Positions 10,198 through 20,339 of a DNA stretch of 21,112 nucleotides are shown one piece after another (the first letter of the stretch is position 1; the number at the start of each line of letters is the position of its first letter). The position numbers and the translations under genes are program-made. The notes under the pieces were generated by a model. It was not told the DNA's origin. It ran no database searches and saw nothing but the letters and a program-made list of their open reading frames with translations. Source of the stretch: Saccoglossus kowalevskii (taxonomy: Eukaryota > Hemichordata > Enteropneusta > Harrimaniidae); assembly GCF_000003605.2 (NCBI RefSeq), contig NW_003143815.1, forward strand, positions 168,997 to 190,108, written 5' to 3'.

Positions 10198-10469
10198 ACC
10201 CACTCACACACTAATAACAATGCAATCAAAATCTAGACCGTCCGTATTATGCGGACAACGTAACAACATTAAATTTCATAGGTCTCTCCAGAACTGCGCA
10301 CACAACAATGTAGTATTTGCCGACTGTTATGAATACTTCTATGACTGTATTATAGTTCACATAAATATGCCTTTTGCCACGAATAATCACTATATCGCTC
10401 ATTATCTATGGAAACTAACTAGGTTAAACGCATTCACCAATACTACAAAAATAACAATGCTTTACTTAC

Positions 10470-10570
10470 ATTAACGTTGTGTTTCAGAGTTGAGAATTTG
10501 TTACTTTGATGAAATAAACCCAGTGCCTCTACGTATGGTTCATGTTTAGTCGCAGCTAAAATAGTCATTC
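10470..10570 (-). CDS. Internal exon of the - strand single-pass membrane protein gene
   Basis: The acceptor is CTTTTGGTTTACAG and the donor is AAT/GTAAGTAA. Of three frames only one is open. It takes two bases to finish a Gly codon and then gives 33 residues (MTILAATKHEPYVEALGLFH then QSNKFSTLKHNVN), ending in phase 0. It directly follows the membrane segment of the preceding exon. No known domain is recognised. Confidence 0.6.
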
Positions 10571-10792
10571 CTGTAAACCAAAAGTTGACATAAGACTTGT
10601 TTATATGGCGTTATCTTCCTTTATTTATGTTTTCATTTTTGTGCGTTTATTAAACTGTTTGTCTCTGCAATAATGAATACGCTGGCAATAGCACCGAGTC
10701 TCAAAGCAACGCGTCGTATAATGGCGTGTTGTTGCTGTCATTGCTACATAATAGTGGTGGACATAGGTGACATACATTAATCAAAGACTTAC

Positions 10793-10910
10793 CTTTGTAA
10801 TTGTAAACTTTAATCATAATCAGTGTAAGTAATATACAGGATACAAAAAATCCAACAAATAAGTTTCTTTTCATATGCATGTCTGATCTAGTGACGCTGT
10901 TTATAAATAA
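10793..10910 (-). CDS. Exon encoding the membrane anchor
   Basis: The acceptor is GTGTTTAATTACAG and the donor is AAAG/GTAAGTC. The frame is open from the first base (phase 0) and contains ATG codons at 10880 and 10874. After a basic stretch (RSDMHMKRN) comes a hydrophobic run of about 20 residues (LFVGFFVSCILLTLIMI), then KVYNYK. It is either a signal anchor, if translation starts at one of these ATGs, or an internal transmembrane helix, if the exon at 11863-11739 is joined in. Charges on the two sides are nearly balanced, so topology is undecided. Confidence 0.65.
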
Positions 10911-11251
10911 CTGTAATTAAACACGTGAAATATGTGGTAATAGTGAAACACGATGATTATAACACTGCAAAACAATCATAGTACTTTGGGTATGGTGAAG
11001 TAACCATGGTCGTATTAATTCTGTTGTTATTATTATATTTTTATTATACTTCTAAAGATTAACAACTGTAATAAACATATAAACATTTTTACGTCGAATT
11101 GGGTCAAGTGAAGACAATTCAATTTCGAGACTGCTCTTAATGTTAATTAACTGTGATTCAGGTATTCTATCTTTACTAAGCATGAATCACTTGACGGCAA
11201 ATTTTGCTATTGTGCCACTATTCTGCAAAAGACTGTAAACCCGCGACTTAC

Positions 11252-11278
11252 CTGGAATTGTACAAAACGTTTGTAGAA
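11252..11278 (-). promoter_or_regulatory. Possible alternative first exon with TATA box at 11304-11298
   Basis: On the - strand a perfect donor (TTCCAG/GTAAGT) ends at 11252, and a GTATAAAGG box lies at 11305-11297, placing initiation near 11275. A leader of about 25 nt would join the acceptor before 10910 and leave the ATG at 10880 as the first start. No open frame of suitable phase lets the segment act as a coding exon between 11739 and 10910, which is why a leader is preferred. Confidence 0.35.
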
Positions 11279-11738
11279 CTCTAGGTTATACAGTTTCCTT
11301 TATACGCATTTATGTTTTAAATACAACCAAGTACCTACATACATTCTACTGATAGTTCACTGACTTCAGTTTTGTGTCTATAAAAAGTCGAAATAGTTCT
11401 GGATAGATTCGAAAAAATGTATAAATAATTTTCCTTGTGTTGTGAAAAATAATGAAGATATATATTGGTTAACTACAGCGATTCAATGAAACAGTGAGGC
11501 ATCAAACATGTTCAATTTAAGCGTACGAGCAAACTTATGACAGAAAATAATATTAATTTGAGGGAATATTGATGTGTTCTACACAATAATGGTTGTTATA
11601 AGTTTATGTAAGCGGTGCAAGTCAATCATGCAAATGAACGTGTAAGCCTTGATGCAAATTGGTAGTGTGTATGATGAATGATGTTTACAAATTTAATGTT
11701 TTGATGATGTGATGACATACGAGCCGTGCAATACATAC

Positions 11739-11863
11739 ATTTTCCGTTAATGATATAGATGGGCCCTTTTCGGTAGGCGACTTTTGCATGTTAGCTTCCT
11801 CGTCAAAATCTGTATCCGCCGAGCAAGACGACTGACTGTGCGTGCGGCTTACGACTGTCAGAG
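11739..11863 (-). CDS. Upstream exon of the membrane protein gene, acidic/Ser-rich segment
   Basis: A strong acceptor (TTTTTTATCCCATTTTAG) and donor (GAAAAT/GTATGT) bound 125 nt. The open frame takes two leading bases and then gives 41 residues including SSCSADTDFDEEANMQKSPT, ending in phase 0. The next exon (10910) opens in phase 0, so the two are compatible. The same frame is open upstream to an ATG at 11921, whose first residues (MLKFIVTIKVTINLFYPILA) resemble a signal peptide. A start there would make a type I protein instead of a spliced internal exon. Confidence 0.55.
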
Positions 11864-11921
11864 CTAAAATGGGATAAAAAAGGTTTATTGTGACCTTGAT
11901 TGTCACTATAAATTTCAGCAT

Positions 11922-13130
11922 CTGGTATATATACAGGCATGATGTAAATATATTGTTACACGAAAGCCGTGAACTTGACTTAAAAGTTCATATTAGGCAA
12001 TAAATAACCTTGGGTGTCTGCATTATATACTATTGTGTATAGGCTCGATGCATATCACTGTTCGTATTTTAAAACCCAAACTTAACCATGGGATTATGCG
12101 ATTATGCATGTATTATTTATTGACTCCCTGCATTCGAGCAAACACAACCAGCAACCTGTTGAGCGTACTAGAATGCGAAGCACAAGCATTCTCACTATAT
12201 AATCTCTTCATTTTGTGAACACACATGTACTAACATATGTAAATAAATATATCTAGGAATGTTAAATCATGGTGGTGATGGTGGGAGTGGGGGGGGGGGG
12301 GGTTACCCGGCCTGTGACCATCATTGCCCACGCATATAAAGAAAAGCCCGTAAATGAGACCCATACATCTATACATTGCCTTTGGGGGAATTTAAATAAT
12401 TCCTACTATATATAGTAAGTGTAGGTGAAATAGTAACAGCAAACAGTAATAACAATATGGGAAATTGAATTAAAAATGTAAAAAAAAAAAGCAATACCAC
12501 AGATTTAGAAATGTGGACGATTTAGAGATTTTTGGTTATCTTCAAACCCTTTTCAGAACGAATATGATACCAAGTCAACAGACGAGTGACATCGCCTAGA
12601 GGGCAATACGATGTGTTAGAGTGCAATTGGAAACATGATTTGTAACAATCATATTTAGAAGCCGAACACGACTAGACGTCCATCGCAGGAGGCAATTCAT
12701 TGACAATAACGGTTACGATAATCAACTACCAATCAACTGCGGCGACGAGGGACTAGTGACCTGGAAATTGTCAAGACGGTTTTGGGCGACGTTGCTTGAC
12801 CCATTTTTGCCAAGTGTTAATAGCATGAACAGAAGTTCATAGGCAATACCTCGTGTAAATCAACCTACAGTGCAACATAGCATATTAGGCATATACAACA
12901 ATATATACTGCATATGAGAGACGAGTAGTGAAGGTCGATGCCTGGGTACACTAGTTGTGGTATTCCCGTAATAACACTATTATCTTTCCTGCTTGTACTA
13001 ATAATATAATGAGAGAATATAGGTTGAAAAGACGGCGAACGTTTGCGTTCAGTGACAAAATTCCGTTTCCGTGGCGCGCTGTAGTGCTTCTGCGACCGAT
13101 GTAAACAAAGGAAAGTGTTCCTACGTGACC
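11922..13130. other. Non-coding stretch upstream of the membrane protein gene
   Basis: There is no supported exon, although the start of the - strand gene should lie here or further right. Visible features are a G-rich run at 12271-12302 ending in 14 G, and a CTCF-like CGCCTAGAGGGCAA at 12593-12606. A weak - strand exon candidate follows TTGACAATTTCCAG near 12761. Confidence 0.4.
12271..12302 (+). repeat. G-rich tract ending in G14
   Basis: Clusters of GG/GGG lead into an uninterrupted run of 14 G at 12289-12302. Such a run can form a G-quadruplex and is prone to length change and sequencing error. No gene context is evident. Confidence 0.85.
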
Positions 13131-13143
13131 TCAATAACCTGGG

Positions 13144-13198
13144 ACGCGTCAGTGTTTGTGACGTAATTTACCCCATATAAGGGAAAATTCGAACGTTC
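13144..13198. promoter_or_regulatory. Promoter-like cluster: CRE-like site, CArG box and paired GAAnnTTC
   Basis: The order is ACGCGT (13144-13149), TGACGTAA (13159-13166, CRE/ATF-like), CCATATAAGG (13173-13182, perfect SRF CArG box that also contains a TATA-like core), then two GAAnnTTC blocks (13183-13190 and 13191-13198). CRE next to CArG is the arrangement of immediate-early promoters such as fos. Direction is uncertain: a CpG-richer + strand segment with a splice donor lies to the right, and the - strand gene lies to the left. Confidence 0.45.
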
Positions 13199-13491
13199 AA
13201 ATAAGTGTTGATACGTTTGGGAAGAAGTTCTCATGCGAATTTTTAGAGAACGGCAAATTCTATTCTTCCGTTGCTAGATGTATATTAATTAACAGTGGAT
13301 ACTATAAGGTTATTACGAGGATACTTCAAAGTATGTGAAGCAGTATTCAATTTTACTACTTTTTATTATTATTTTAGTTTATCAATATGTATTTTTTGCT
13401 CGATATTTGTTTACTTGGTCTTGTTTCCGAGTTGCATTACGATTGAAATGTATTTTGATAGTTTTAGAAGATTTTGCATTAGCATAGTTGC

Positions 13492-13728
13492 GTGACAAAA
13501 CAATCGGAAGTTGAAATGCATGATGGGACCATGAGGTCTGAGAGAGCGCCTTTTTCAAGATGTCGGACTGACAGCAACTATTTTCCGACGCGCCGCAGAT
13601 TGAACTGCCCTGAACTTCGCCGAAGTCTACGTGACGTTTGGTCAGTGAACACTGATTACTTTGTGGCGAAGCTGCGAATTATTGTTTTAACGGCAAATCG
13701 TCCACGTCTGCGCTGTTCTTCACGGTCT
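13492..13728 (+). CDS. Possible first exon of a short + strand transcript (weak)
   Basis: A CpG-richer stretch carries an ATG-initiated frame at 13492 that stays open through a clean donor (GGTCT/GTGAGT) after 13728. The product is basic and unrecognised (for example RRRLNCPELRRSLRDVW). Joining in phase 0 to an acceptor at 14438 (CTTTTCCATCTAAG) would add 11 residues and stop at 14472-14474, with AATAAA at 14871-14876. Total length would be 90 residues. A non-coding leader or lncRNA exon is at least as likely. Confidence 0.25.
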
Positions 13729-14569
13729 GTGAGTATTTATTGCCATCCTGAATTTGTGCAAATCCGGACACTATCCCGTCGAACTCAACCTGCACAACGC
13801 ATCAGATGTTTAACAGCGATCGAGCCCAGCGTCTACCGTGAAATCTACGCAGTGAGCTGACTTGTGGTGACAGACTTCACAGCGATCAACTGAGAACAAC
13901 GAATACGTTCTACGGACTACCGGTTGCTTATACAAGACGATAATATTCTGATTCACTGATAAGTATTTTTATGTAACGTTGAACCATTGACATTGAACTA
14001 TTCTCATGTGCGATCACGCAATTTATGCAACGTAATAGGCATTTGTAACTGTTATTGTTATTACCGTTATACTCATGTTGTCGGTGTTGAGTTGAATTTA
14101 CAGTGAATCGATCGATCGATAGTCAGGGTTTATTCGAATTTTATTTTATTTTTTATTAAATATCGATTTCATTTACTTGCATGATTGTCATTACTTTAAG
14201 GCCATTAGCCCAGCCCCTCATAAATATTACTCTGTCACGTTGTCAACCGAACTCAGTTTCGTGGTTAATGGGTTGTATCAAGGGTTCTGAATTCTAAAAC
14301 TGTTCTGGTAAAATTTCCAGAATTTATTTGGTAACTAAAATCCGCGCGATTTCATTACGTTGACGTAATCACGTGTTACATATGCACTTTAAGGTATTCT
14401 CGTAATAACCTTATTATTATACATCTTTTCCATCTAAGGACATCATGGGAATGCCGAAATCCCAAAAAGTTTAGAACAGACTTCTTTGTGTGCCAGTTGA
14501 GTCCGGTGAAACCTTGGTGCCAGCCATGTTAGTTTTTATTATTAGAAGGCGCTTATGCGCGTAATCATT

Positions 14570-14600
14570 CCATATTTGGAATTTGCATTTCCTAATATGG
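14570..14600 (+). promoter_or_regulatory. Paired CArG boxes (SRF-type)
   Basis: CCATATTTGG (14570-14579) and CCTAATATGG (14591-14600) both match CC(A/T)6GG exactly and are 21 bp apart, two helical turns. Such pairs drive muscle and actin genes in animals. A TATA box lies about 190 bp to the right. Confidence 0.45.
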
Positions 14601-14788
14601 TAGGACGAAAATACCCCGTAAAATACCGCAAAATTACGGCATGCTGTAACTTATGACGTTACGGTGACAGATGTATAATGATGTATATTCCCAAACTATA
14701 GACATCGAAAAAACAAAACAAAAATATTACCCTGATTCCAAGACCAGAATTTGCGTCGTTCGTAGATGCGCATGGTAAATTAATCTCC

Positions 14789-14907
14789 TATATAACACCA
14801 CTACCCTCGTAGCAGAGATGTTGAATACTGGAACTCGTGTTCTCAGTTTTCTGACTGTTGTGATTTTTTAAATAAACAACGCAATTTCTATTTTTGTGAA
14901 CAATGAA
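14789..14907 (+). promoter_or_regulatory. TATA box and possible first exon ending in GTGAGT
   Basis: CTATATAAC at 14788-14796 predicts initiation near 14820. The following segment holds an ATG (14903) in ACAATGAA immediately before a donor GTGAGT at 14908. With the CArG pair and a TGACGTTA at 14654-14661 this could be a + strand promoter whose gene continues beyond the window. An AATAAA at 14871 suggests the opposite, a transcript end, so the assignment is open. Confidence 0.3.
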
Positions 14908-15031
14908 GTGAGTCAATTGTGATTCAGCGCGTTTCACACACCCCATGTGATCATGGATGTTTGTTTGGTCATGTAATTTACATATTCAATAAAGCGAAAC
15001 AGCTGGTTGGTATGGTAATCTCAGTATTATG

Positions 15032-15123
15032 TTATATTATATTATATTATATTATATTATATTATATTATATTATATTATATTATATTATATTATATTAT
15101 ATTATATTATATTATATTATATT
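15032..15123 (+). repeat. TTATA pentanucleotide microsatellite
   Basis: About 18 perfect copies of TTATA, without interruption. The two overlapping ORFs are artefacts of the repeat, which encodes YYIIL in all frames. Confidence 0.95.
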
Positions 15124-15770
15124 TCTTGAGCGTAATTATCCCTACTACCTATGTTTTACAAATCAAGGAAATCAAATAAATCCAAATTACCCCATATTGC
15201 ATGCATTCAGCAAATTTAGTACTAATTTGAAAAGTTGGATTTTTTAATTTTCGAGTCACATCTTGAATATAAAGATATTTCAGAAATTTATATTAAAATT
15301 AATTCATAACAAAATGTATATTATATGCACCCATACAAAATTTTCATAATTACTGATTACACAAGAATATTACAGAAAAGGAGATAATTTGCTAAATTGT
15401 TGTCTTTTATTTGTCTTGAATTATGACTATAGAAGCTGAATGAAATTACAAACTATGTAGTGTGTTCAACAACTCATGTATGAACAATAACTTTCATAAA
15501 TATGATTTTACTTGGTAAAAATACTGTATCTTTCTGATTTAAAACAAAAGAATTTAACAATGTCGAAAACGGAAAGTCCCTATCGCAGCTTGAGTGTTAA
15601 ACTGTAAAGTTTGTATGATTTCAAAATGGGGATGATAAAATTATTTAAAATTATGGATATGTAAATAGTATTTTATGCATGGGTATAAACTCACAATCTC
15701 TCTTTGTCTATGAGGCACAACTAAAACAGACAGAACACAGACATGTTTGACGTTGTATTGTTCTTTTATT
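15124..15770. other. AT-rich intergenic DNA
   Basis: No open frame with sensible composition, no paired splice sites and no recognisable repeat ends. Confidence 0.5.
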
Positions 15771-16045
15771 TATCCAGATGGAATCCAATGCACAATTAAA
15801 ACCACAGAGACATTCAGAGAGAGATAGAGCAGAGGCTGCGGCACGACATTTTGCATGGGGTAGGCGAGATCTGCTCACCAACCTTGCGCGCAACCTTACT
15901 AGATGGTCAGCCGCATTTCTGGATTTTGAGGGACTAATTTCGCTGGCGCAAAGGGTTTTAGCTTGATTTTGGATGGGCGACGCCCCCCTCAATTTTTTTC
16001 GAGGCTGCCGCCCCCCTGTGCCGCTGCCAATGTAGAGAGTACGTG
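15771..16045. other. GC-rich islet, probably a repeat fragment
   Basis: It is sharply more GC-rich than its flanks, with two near-identical pyrimidine runs (GCCCCCCTC at 15983-15991 and GCCCCCCTG at 16010-16018). Both strands are open over most of it: 62 codons on + from an ATG just after a good acceptor (TTTATTTATCCAG), and 113 codons on -. Neither product is recognised. Two open strands suggest high GC rather than a gene. An inserted mobile-element piece is the likeliest reading. Confidence 0.35.
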
Positions 16046-18190
16046 ACACATATGCCTATGACCTGATCCCTGGTTTGAGAGACACCAAGGCCAATAATTC
16101 ATCATATGATCACAACATCTGACTCACCGTAGTTTATTACGTCGCATGGCTACATGTTTATCGGAGGAGCAATGTACACCCACCCAACTCTAACTGTGAC
16201 TTAATCCTACTCATCTGGTCTTGTCATGTGGGGTGCAACTACTGCATTTATTTTTGTGTCATAGTTATAAATTACGCTTGATGACTGCATGTGTGTTCGC
16301 AGTAGAATTTAATTCATATGATTTGTGTTACCAGACATACCCGATAGAATGATTGGCCTCAACACCCACTCAACACAGTACCGGATACTGCACGCATATT
16401 TATCGCTGTTGTATTATATGGACAATAATAAAATCAATGTATGTTATCTGTAAAATGATAATTTAGTAATAATTGTATTTTATTTTGTTTTAAAGGTTTT
16501 AATACATTGTATGGCCTGCCCATTGTTCAGAGTTTGTTTATTGTTTATTTAAATTTATTTATTTATTTTATACATATTCTAAATGTAAATAATAACAGTA
16601 TTGCTAAATTAACCTGTGACAGTATTGGATCAGTTTATATAATACATGTATTGTGTTTATCATTTTAAATCTGAAATTAATGATCGTAATATATACTTTG
16701 TAAGTAAATACGAGTTAATTAATATTTTTACGTCATAGAGCTGACGTTATATTATATTTTCAACAATGACATGGTCATATTTACGCAAATAAATCCTAAA
16801 ATAAATAACGAATGAATCAGGTGTTACTCTGAAATCAAACAAGCTACAGTTGACACTCATAATTATAATGCATCTAAATATATATTCTGTTCAGCACACG
16901 TCATCGCACACAAAATGGTTTATAGGCTGGTAGACATAAGATTTTACAGTATTACTTGTACGATTTGGCATTCTACATATGTAGACGTATAAATGGCAAC
17001 TCCAATCGAATGGTGATCGAATTATTAGTTACATACTGGGATATAGAGCACCAGTTACCGTCCCATACGAAAATACAGAGACTAACATGTTGTCAGCGGG
17101 ATTCGACAGTTTAAAAAACAATAATTTGTTAGCTCACCTTCACCATTACTTGTAGTCGTCAAAGTTAATATCCCGTTCGTCTCTGTCATTTTGAATTTAA
17201 GATACCGTAATGGTTTGATTATTCACCTGGCAAAACTCCTCGCGTGGCGCAGTCCATCGTATTTCATATTTTTTATCGCATAGCCAATGCATGTGTCGTA
17301 TTTTACAAAAAAAAAAAAAAAAACGGTAAATTCACAAATGCGCGGCTGTTCCAAAATCTAAACACTCCCCTCAAAAAACTAAACTGCGTCTGTTACATAG
17401 AACATTTCGACTCCGTGAACAATAAAATGTTGACGCATTCGTGGCGTTATAGAGTGAACTCTATTTTGAAATTGAAACGCAATCGACCAATTATGTTTCC
17501 AGGTTATTCAGCCTTAGAAGTGTTATCACATGCAGTCCATGTTTCGATAATTACGGAATATATAAATTTTATTTATTTTCCCGGAGGGAGGATCGATATT
17601 CAATATGTCCCCTAATCGCAATCAGCTGTTCCCGGCATACTCGCTTTGCATACAGAGAGTATCATGGCTTATCTACTCGTATCACGGCACCAGCTGACTG
17701 AATAATTAGGAAACCTATGCAAACACATACGCCCTATGTTAGTCTACGCGGTGTTCGCTGTATTTAAAGCCGCTGGGATATTTTGTTCGAAACGCCTCTA
17801 ATTACCCCATATGTCATTCCCTTTTCCGCAAATTGCGAGATCTCGAGGAACGTGGCTTTTAGCAAGGGACCCTGTTGCAACCGCCTACTGGGCCATAATA
17901 TGCAGTCAGACACGTTTTTCATTTGTTTTGATAATTTCTAAATGTCGTCATGGAAAATGCCAGTAAATGCATACCACGTTCTATATCAAGTTCTAAACTC
18001 TAAACCGAATGAGTTGAATGTATCAAACAATTCTAACATATAACATTTAAGCCTGTCAATTTTTGCAAAATAATTAAAATCTTCGGATTTGTAGTTTTGT
18101 TTGTTCACGATGGAACAATTGGACAAAGACTACGAACATGTGTCAACAAAGTGTACATTTCACTAAATCTGGCTTTCGTTAACACCAGTT
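16046..18190. other. AT-rich intergenic DNA without a supported gene
   Basis: It includes an A17 run at 17307-17323. A 123-codon + strand frame at 17244-17615 passes through the A-run as a poly-Lys block and has no domain. A more GC-balanced patch lies at about 17620-17900. No paired splice signals were found. Confidence 0.4.
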
Positions 18191-18202
18191 TTTTTTTTCC
18201 AG

Positions 18203-18609
18203 CGATTTACGACCTCGCTACGGTCTACCCCTGAAAGAAATGTCCTATTCGAGATGGCAAAAACCAAAATCCAAAACTTTAGAAATTTGCCACCAAAGAC
18301 ACAATTCATAGCCTTGCTAAACATAGCGGCCTAACACTCCCTGTAGCAAGGTATCTAAAGAAGTGTTTTGAAATAAGACAGCAACCCCAGTGACAATCTT
18401 CTTTCACAATTTAAGTTTTGCATTTTGTTTTCTATCTATTGTAGTATCATAATTGTATACTTGTTATTCTCTGTAATGTATTAGCTTAGTTTGTTTTATT
18501 TTATTTTATCCATTTTCTGTTTTGTAACCTTTTTATTCCTTCTTAAACTTTTGTAACCATTGCCAATCCCTCCAGGGAATGTGTAAGTGTTAATAAAATT
18601 ATTATTAAA
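18203..18609 (+). mobile_element. 3' end of a degenerate LINE (jockey/CR1-like), frameshifted
   Basis: From 18203 to 18331 the frame reads RFTTSLRSTPERNVLFEMAK and then TKIQNFRNLPPKTQFIALLN. This resembles the extreme C-terminus of LINE reverse transcriptase ORFs (pattern R..LF....I.NF..L....QF..LL). A TAA closes it at 18332-18334, but the next frame carries on with SGLTLPVARYLKKCFEIRQQ to TGA at 18391, so a one-base shift near 18320 has broken the gene. A T-rich 3' UTR follows and ends in TTAATAAAATTATTATTAAAG (18590-18610). The body is missing: 5' truncation is usual for LINE copies. The clade is an inference. Confidence 0.55.
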
Positions 18610-18678
18610 GCAATGTAACATTACTGTCAAAATAACAATCTAATGAAAAAGCCACAAGAGAAGCATGGTCAACAATGG

Positions 18679-18751
18679 TCAACGTGAGTGCAGTGATTGT
18701 GTACACAGCTAGCTTGTTCGGTTGACTCGAGTTCAAATCTTGTCTGGGGTT
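18679..18751 (+). mobile_element. tRNA-like SINE head with A and B boxes
   Basis: The B box AGTTCAAATCT (18730-18740) matches GGTTCRANNCC at 9 of 11 positions. A box-A-like GAGTGCAGTGA (18686-18696) also matches 9 of 11. Their spacing of 44 is that of a real tRNA. The T stem pairs at four of five positions, but the acceptor ends do not pair, as expected of a tRNA-derived SINE rather than a functional tRNA. It lies about 70 bp downstream of the LINE tail. Confidence 0.5.
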
Positions 18752-20330
18752 TCACATCAAACGAGGGTGACCCATACCTTAAGTTAGCATGCTAAGGCCA
18801 CTCTCCGAAATATACTCACGGACGGGTTTGACACAGGAACAATTTGTTTAATAGGTGTTTGAACGTGCATCAGGTTTTCAAAATGATAACACAGTGATTA
18901 CGTAGACGTTGTGAGTGTTCCAATAGTTAAATATACATTTGTGGGAAAATATATTGATGTGACGTCAACACTTGTCGGGAAAGTCAACAGTAATATGCAA
19001 TATCAGGAGTTGATGCCTGACACATCACTATTTAACCACACTAGATCATGCAGCACATGTTATATCATATTAATTCCCACCACAAATATTTCAAACTGTA
19101 GCCTAGTTACAATATATCAAAATAAATCCACTACGTGTTGTCGTTGTCGGTAAAATCCTCATAATATAGTTGACAACGTGTACGATCATTCAACCAAGCA
19201 TTACTACGCTTGACATCGGGCCATAATTACATATTAGCGTCGTAACTAGGCGTTAGTTGCGTTCAGCGATAGAACGCTGCATATATTTACGCCCAGTGTT
19301 TTAACCAACGAATAATGTATTTTTAAATTAACAGTCGTAGCAATATCAACGAAAATATAATAATGATTATCTATAGCTTAAACGGCAAGTAAATCAGTTG
19401 CTTTTGTCATTGTATTTTTTTCAATGGCATGAATGTAACTAAAATCACTGACATTTGATATATTACACCCCAGATGCCACAATAAATACTGACTTCATTA
19501 AAAAGCCACAAAAAAGAAATAAAATTTTATCTAAGTGCAAAATCATCCGCGAATATGTATTTTGCAAATGATTTGAGTTGGAGCAGCGGGTAGCGCTTCA
19601 ATGAAATGGTTCATGTCCATGTGTGTGTTTGAGTAATTATGCGGCTGATATGGTTAGACAAACTATTTGTTCTGGTATTACATTTGAACTGGAAAAAGGA
19701 AATTTATGTTTCAAACTGACACACGTTTTGAAATGAATAACACTTGCACCTAGAGGTTGGCATAGCAACTCCTAGACAGTGGAGAGCAACAAACAAAGAA
19801 AGGATTAGGTATTTAAATGAGGAAGTAACAACATAATCAAACAAATCGGAAGAAAACATATTTGTTTGAACTTTTCACCTGTTCAAGGTCCCATATGTGC
19901 ACTAAACCAGTAAACAAATAAATCGACTGTTTATATAATCCATTCATTATATTCAGTTAGATTCGTCATACAATCAACTTGTCCTTCACAACGTACACTC
20001 ACCATCGTAGTAACGGCATGTGCGTTAATCTATTCAAGTAGACGGAAAAGCAGCATTCATTGAACGAATAAATAACCATGAAACGTAAATCACCTGTTTT
20101 ATATCGCCACTATTATGTGATTTAACTCACTAGTATTTAACAAAATATCTAATTCACACACCAGCAGGTAAGAAAATATTTAGTGGTAATCTCTTTTTTT
20201 TATTTTTTTCATATGTGTTCTATTCCACGGTTCTACGAACGTTGTTAATTTATTTTTTCGAAAGCTGGTGCTACGAACTAACGTAAATTTTTTTAATTGT
20301 AATCAAAATCTATTTATTCAAGCGTATATA
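18752..20330. other. AT-rich intergenic DNA
   Basis: No gene is supported. An 80-codon + frame at 18911-19153 has no domain or splice support. A strong isolated donor (CAGCAG/GTAAGA, 20168) has no open exon before it. Confidence 0.4.
19572..19620 (+). other. Shortened tRNA-like sequence (box A and box B only 29 nt apart)
   Basis: TGGAGCAGCGG (19579-19589) fits box A at 10 of 11 positions, and GGTTCATGTCC (19608-19618) fits box B at 10 of 11. The spacing is 29 instead of about 44, so the anticodon arm is missing. It could be a deleted tRNA pseudogene or SINE head, or an internal pol III promoter of another small RNA. Confidence 0.35.
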
Positions 20331-20339
20331 CAAGGTGCA

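Noticed and set aside
9959-10474. 171- and 82-codon + strand ORFs
   Set aside because: They run through the CTACA microsatellite and antisense to the better supported - strand exons.
12865-13134. 89-codon - strand ORF
   Set aside because: Basic, unrecognised and ends at a stop with no transcript signals; more likely CpG-rich promoter DNA.
14439-14525. + strand frame TSWECRNPKKFRTDFFVCQL after a good acceptor
   Set aside because: The phase does not match the only candidate upstream exon (13728), so it cannot be joined.
14919-15247. Two + strand ORFs with YYIIL repeats
   Set aside because: They are the TTATA microsatellite read as protein.
17244-17615. 123-codon + strand ORF
   Set aside because: Contains an A17 poly-Lys block, no domain, and no splice or promoter support.
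20100-20170. Strong donor CAGCAG/GTAAGA on + strand
   Set aside because: All upstream frames are short and there is no promoter or acceptor to define an exon.
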